Positions 59,954 through 64,000 of a stretch of 64,000 bases of DNA are shown piece by piece. This DNA is from Paragordius varius. Lineage: Eukaryota; Nematomorpha. Below the pieces are notes generated by a model. The model did not search any database. It was not told where the DNA came from and was given only the letters and a program-made list of their open reading frames with translations. The stretch's first letter is position 1; each line of letters opens with the position of its first letter. The position numbers and the translations under genes were made by a program. Location: NCBI GenBank assembly GCA_964247055.1, contig OZ176055.1, forward strand, positions 8,432,001 through 8,496,000, read 5' to 3'.

Positions 59954-60781
59954 ATGAAAGAGAGTGGGCGTGGTAGAACAAACGATTGCGAAGATGATAA
60001 TGTGCAAGAGTTATTGTATGAATACTTAACAAACTCAACGGCGATTGGCAGAAGCACTCAATGTATCAAAAAATGATCAATAGATGTCTACAAGCAATGA
60101 GAACTACCAATAAACTCGGTAAATGGTCCCCACAATTTTAATAAACGTCAAATCGAAAATGGCAACGTGACTTGTGTAATCCAGCTACAATGTCTCGAAA
60201 TCAAATGATTTTTGCTTCAAATTGTGACGGGTGATGTGATGCGGGTTTATTTTGTAAATTCAAGGCGAAAAATTGTGGCTTCCACCTTGCAAAGCCGATT
60301 CTTCAACACGGGCTAATTCACTTCCACAAGAACACTATGATGTGATGTGTTTGTGGTATAAAAACGGTATTGTCCTATATTTCAATTTTCCGAACCCAAT
60401 AAAATCGTTAATGCACAATGCTATCGCCAACAAATGATTAATTTAAACATCATTGAATTAATGAAAAACGATAGGAATTGGCAAGATGACATTGCAAAGG
60501 GATTCTATTATATACAATGCTTCGCGTTACACATCAAAACCAGAGAAAGACACATTAAAATCCCTGATGAAAAAATTCTTTCGCGTTCTCTGTATTCGCC
60601 TACCTTAACACCATTAAACTATTATCTCAATGCGGGGCACATGCGCAAACATTCAATAATTTAGAAGAATGGTTGGACGAATGGTTTTCCACAAAACAAC
60701 GATCAATTTTTTTAATATGGCATTTATATATCTGAGAGATGGGCGATTATATATGAGCTTATGGAAAATATTAGTGATTAA
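59954..60781 (+). pseudogene. Mariner transposase remnant
   Basis: The 3' half is clearest. YKNGIVLYFNFPNPIKS matches the family's GVIYFEFL.PNQTI stretch. SRSLYSPTLTPLNYYL stands where active mariners have PYSPDLAPSDYHL, and the catalytic Asp of SDY is Asn here. The end, LEEWLDEWFSTKQ then ERWAIIYELMENISD, is the usual mariner C-terminus. The N-terminal part (helix-turn-helix, then GKWSPQFNKRQIEN, then IVTGD) is split over several frames with stops. Clear terminal repeats were not found. It lies between PIG-C and the antistasin gene. Confidence 0.8.
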
Positions 60782-60906
60782 ATATAGAGTTATTTTTATT
60801 TCAAAATTAGGTGTTTTTTTACCAAAATAACCGGTGTAAACTTGTGACTACACTGTTTGCTTCCAAAAATACTATATATATATATATATAAAGAGGTAAA
60901 ACTTAC

Positions 60907-63115
60907 GATTGCATTCACAGGTAGGACAACCATCTTCTTCCCTGTATCCGTTTGAACAGACTTTATCACATCTTGCGACACAGGGTTCTAAACAAAATAA
61001 AAGTATTTGACTTTATAGACATAATTATAAAATGAGAAATAAAGGCTCCAATATTGTAGATATGTTACCATGGCAATTATCATAAAGGCAATGTTAAGTT
61101 AGGAAAACCTGAACACTTTTTGTTCAAGAACTGTTTTTGAAAAAAAAATTGATGGATGCAATAAATTTGAGTAACTGGAGCCAATTAAAATTAGTTTTAA
61201 GTAAAAAATATTTATTTTAATCAATGGTAATTTTTTATATAGCAAAAACTTGATTAAGCAATCAGAATATGGGAAAATAAACCAAACTTAGCTCACAAAT
61301 AATTGATATTTAGAGTAATAAATTAAATGGTATAATATTAATAATGTTATTTGAGGGTGGATATATTTGATTGTTTTCATAGGGGGTTATGATTTTTTAA
61401 AGACTATTAAAATACGAGTTGAAACATTTTAATTGAATAAATTTCTTTAGATAACTTTGGCACCATATGGATCATAAAAAAACATTTGTTGAATATCAAT
61501 TGACTATTTGTAACAAATATCATTAAATAAGGCAACAAGTAGTTCCTATTTTTTATTTAAACCACTGCTATGTTATGGCTTTCTAACGTAAATATTTTAA
61601 TATCTTTGTGAAAACGGGTAAACGTAAATATTATATCTTTGTAAGAACGGGTAACCCATTTCATTTATATCTTTCAGTAAATTTATGATATAATAAATAA
61701 AAAATTTCAAAAAATGGCATTTAGATTAAAAATTTGTAAAGAATTTTTTTTATAAATTACATACTTCTCATACAAGCACAGATATCGCAACCATTGCCAT
61801 CTTTTGCATAGCCATAAGGACACCTTAATCTACAATTATTTGCTGGGCATGCTAATAGATTAGATATGTTAATATAACTGATAACACCAGGATATACGCT
61901 TTTACAATGTTAAAATTATGAATGCCCTTAAATTATAGGTATAACCAAACAGCTTTTATTACATACATGTATTGGCTTTTGACAAATATATCAAAATAGA
62001 TTTTGCAAATCTTCGTGTAAAAAAATAGTAGTTATCATCATGGAGAGGCGTAGCTAGAGGAGGGAAAAGGGGGGCCGATGTACTGGGCGCCATAGTTGCA
62101 GGGGCGCCGAATTTTAAAATTTTTAATTTTATTTCAAAAAAATAGGTGTTTAAAAGTTATTATTTCAAATAATACATAAAAAAATCACGAAGGGGAGCGC
62201 CATCTCGTATTCATAGACCGGGTGTGCCAGAAATTCAAGCTACGCCTCTGCATCTTGGTGAAAGTATACAGAGCATTTAATTACTAAAAAGTATAACAAT
62301 GGCAAAAAATGGTCCGAAAAAGTTAGTATATATATATATATATATATTATTTATTTATTTGTGGTTACAACCGCTTATTATGTCAAAAAGTCATTAGTGA
62401 TTAAAACAAAATGATAATAAGTGTTAAATAATAACTTACAATACGTAAAATTTTGATATCTTATCATTATTTTATAATGTTTTTAACATCAACTGCAATG
62501 TGTTCAAAAATTTGAATGGTTATTTTTAACTAAGGGGTTTTATCCAACCCTCTGTATATTAAATTAAAACCTCCACGGCACACACATATGTCACAGCCGA
62601 GGGAATCTTGAGCGAATCCGTTTGGACACCTCATTCTACATGTTATTGGTGGGCATTCTGCATGCAATTAAGTTTGTTTAAATAATTTACAAATGTTTAT
62701 CACTGCTTTGTTGCTATGACAACATAACCAATCAATATTATTTTTGAAATTACTCATAATTTAGTAACGTGTGAATTAATAAAGATAAGCAATAAAATAT
62801 TTTTCTGCGTTTAAAATAGCTAAACTTATGAGAATATATATATTTCTTAAATAAATTCTTTAAATAAATAAAAATATATTTCAGTTTAGAAAAAGTTTGA
62901 AATAGAAATACCGATTTACAATAAAAAATTTATGTTTAATATAGTCTCCAAAACCAAAGTTTGATTCAAACAAAAGCTGTATTCAAAACATAGGTAAAAT
63001 AAGAATAACTTACTGCAATGACATGTGTCGCACCCTTTGAAGTCTGTTTTATATCCATGAGGGCAACGGTTTGGACAATTCACAGGCTTGCACAAATGAA
63101 GCGTGTCTAATAGCG
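60907..63115 (-). CDS. Secreted multi-domain antistasin-type (Cys-rich) protein, partial
   Basis: Four exons on the minus strand each encode one six-Cys antistasin-like module: 63115-63014 (CPNRCPHGYKTDFKGCDTCH), 62657-62571 (CRMRCPNGFAQDSLGCDICV), 61851-61765 (CRLRCPYGYAKDGNGCDICA) and 60987-60907 (CDKVCSNGYREEDGCPTCEC). The shared pattern C..RCP.GY..D..GCD.C.C is that of the antistasin family, whose members include leech factor Xa inhibitors and matrix proteins. All introns are phase 1 on both sides, so modules can be added or lost without frame change. Exons two and three are both 87 nt. The first exon is preceded by an acceptor, so a signal-peptide exon should lie beyond 63115, perhaps outside the window; the 3' terminal exon was also not found. 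It could be an inhibitor or an extracellular-matrix protein. Confidence 0.8.
62044..62250. mobile_element. hAT-type MITE in an antistasin-gene intron
   Basis: 207 bp with ends AGAGGCGTAGCT and AGCTACGCCTCTG. The flanks CATCATGG (62036-62043) and CATCTTGG (62251-62258) agree at seven of eight positions, as expected for a worn hAT target duplication. The GGGGGGC..GGCGCC-rich inside differs sharply from the AT-rich intron. Confidence 0.8.
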
Positions 63116-63152
63116 CTAAAATGAAATATATTTGATAATAAGTTGACAACAA

Positions 63153-64000
63153 TCTAATAAATAAAATATTTTTATATTTATTTTGTTTTATAAATATTTA
63201 CATATTTCAAAAGTTTTTGTCATTTAGAAAATTGGTTTGACAATTTAGATTAGGTTTATAAACGTTTTAACTCTACCATTAATCAGTCTTTTTTTTATAG
63301 TGGTGGTTTTTACCAAAAAAATTTGACCGGCTGCATAATTTTTAAGGGCCGTGCACTATAAAATACCGACAAATGTTGCGTAGCTGTTTGATACGTTTGT
63401 GTACGAAATTTTTGGCGGTTGCATATAAATCACAGCTGAAATGCCTCTTAAACTATTTAATTAAATAAAGATATTTTTCACCAATTTTAACAAATCAGGT
63501 TTAATGGCCAATTGTAAATATGACCTCGGGTTGTTTTAAATATTTAGAATCTGTGTTTTTAGGGGGGTGGACTACTCAATAAAAAATGTGATTCGATCAA
63601 TCCATAAAGGAAAAACTTTAATGGTCATTAATATTGAATATGCTAAAAATCACAAAATGTGGGGTTTTACTCGAGTGCTCTATATAGGAGGTTGCGATTT
63701 TTAAAAAAGTTCTCGACTATTTAAAAAAAACTATAATCATCCATACTAACGATTTTAAAAGAATTCTAGCATCAATTTTATGCGAAAAGCGCTAATTATA
63801 TAAGAAAAGGAACCGAACCCAGGAGCGTAATGTAAAAAGTTCGACTAAGATAGGCGCATTTTTATTCATAATAGAATTTAAATGAGCCTACTGTTTTCGG
63901 AATCTTCGTCATTAGCTTTAAGTTTTTTGGAATTTATATATTTTTGTGGTTATCTTTTTTAACAGAGCATAACTATCAGCTACCGACGAAATTTAAACAA
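63153..64000. other. Non-coding stretch at the right edge
   Basis: No gene recognised. If the antistasin gene has its signal-peptide exon in this stretch, I could not identify it. Confidence 0.4.

Noticed and set aside
59640-60850. Terminal inverted repeats for the mariner.
   Set aside because: Candidates near 59680 and 60820 match only in patches; not good enough to set boundaries.

Overview
The window is AT-rich animal nuclear DNA. The genes are split by many introns with GT..AG ends. Their products (pinin, NPRL2, PIG-C, an immunoglobulin-domain receptor, an antistasin-repeat protein) point to a bilaterian animal. A striking trait is a class of tiny introns (24-37 nt) found next to ordinary introns of 60-1700 nt. 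Dicyemids and orthonectids are known for very short introns, so a mesozoan-like or similarly reduced animal is my best guess, but this is inference. I saw no tRNA, rRNA or CRISPR.

Layout. 1-131: first exon of a secreted protein that runs off the left edge. 3.4-13.5 kb: a transposon graveyard with an R2-like LINE, a decayed Gypsy fossil, a shorter LTR fossil, and pieces of a satellite-bearing composite repeat. 13.9-16.6 kb: a MITE, then a small four-exon gene of unknown function. 17.3-19.8 kb: pinin (PNN) on the minus strand. 20.4-25.5 kb: a hAT transposon with intact ends, hit by the composite repeat, then MITEs. 26.0-33.3 kb: a second hAT with perfect target duplication, a nearly intact RTE LINE, an unidentified coding relic, and the full composite repeat with its tandem array. 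34.6-39.6 kb: a four-helix membrane protein gene head-to-head with NPRL2, with 38 bp between the start codons. 41.4-49.5 kb: a receptor-like gene on the minus strand with a signal peptide, two Ig domains, a Pro/Ser/Met-rich stalk and a tail holding an ITIM-like tyrosine. 49.5-56.4 kb: gene desert with microsatellites and repeats. 56.4-58.3 kb: a MITE and then PIG-C. 59.9-60.8 kb: a dead mariner. 60.9-63.1 kb: four antistasin-type domains, one per exon, on the minus strand.

The host genes do not form one pathway. PNN acts in nuclear splicing, NPRL2 in the GATOR1 brake on TORC1, and PIG-C in GPI-anchor synthesis; the Ig and antistasin proteins look membrane-bound or secreted. What they share is gene structure: tiny introns, and repeats confined to the longer introns and intergenic DNA. 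Exon models were read by eye, checked by splice signals, reading phase and remembered family sequences. No searches were run.
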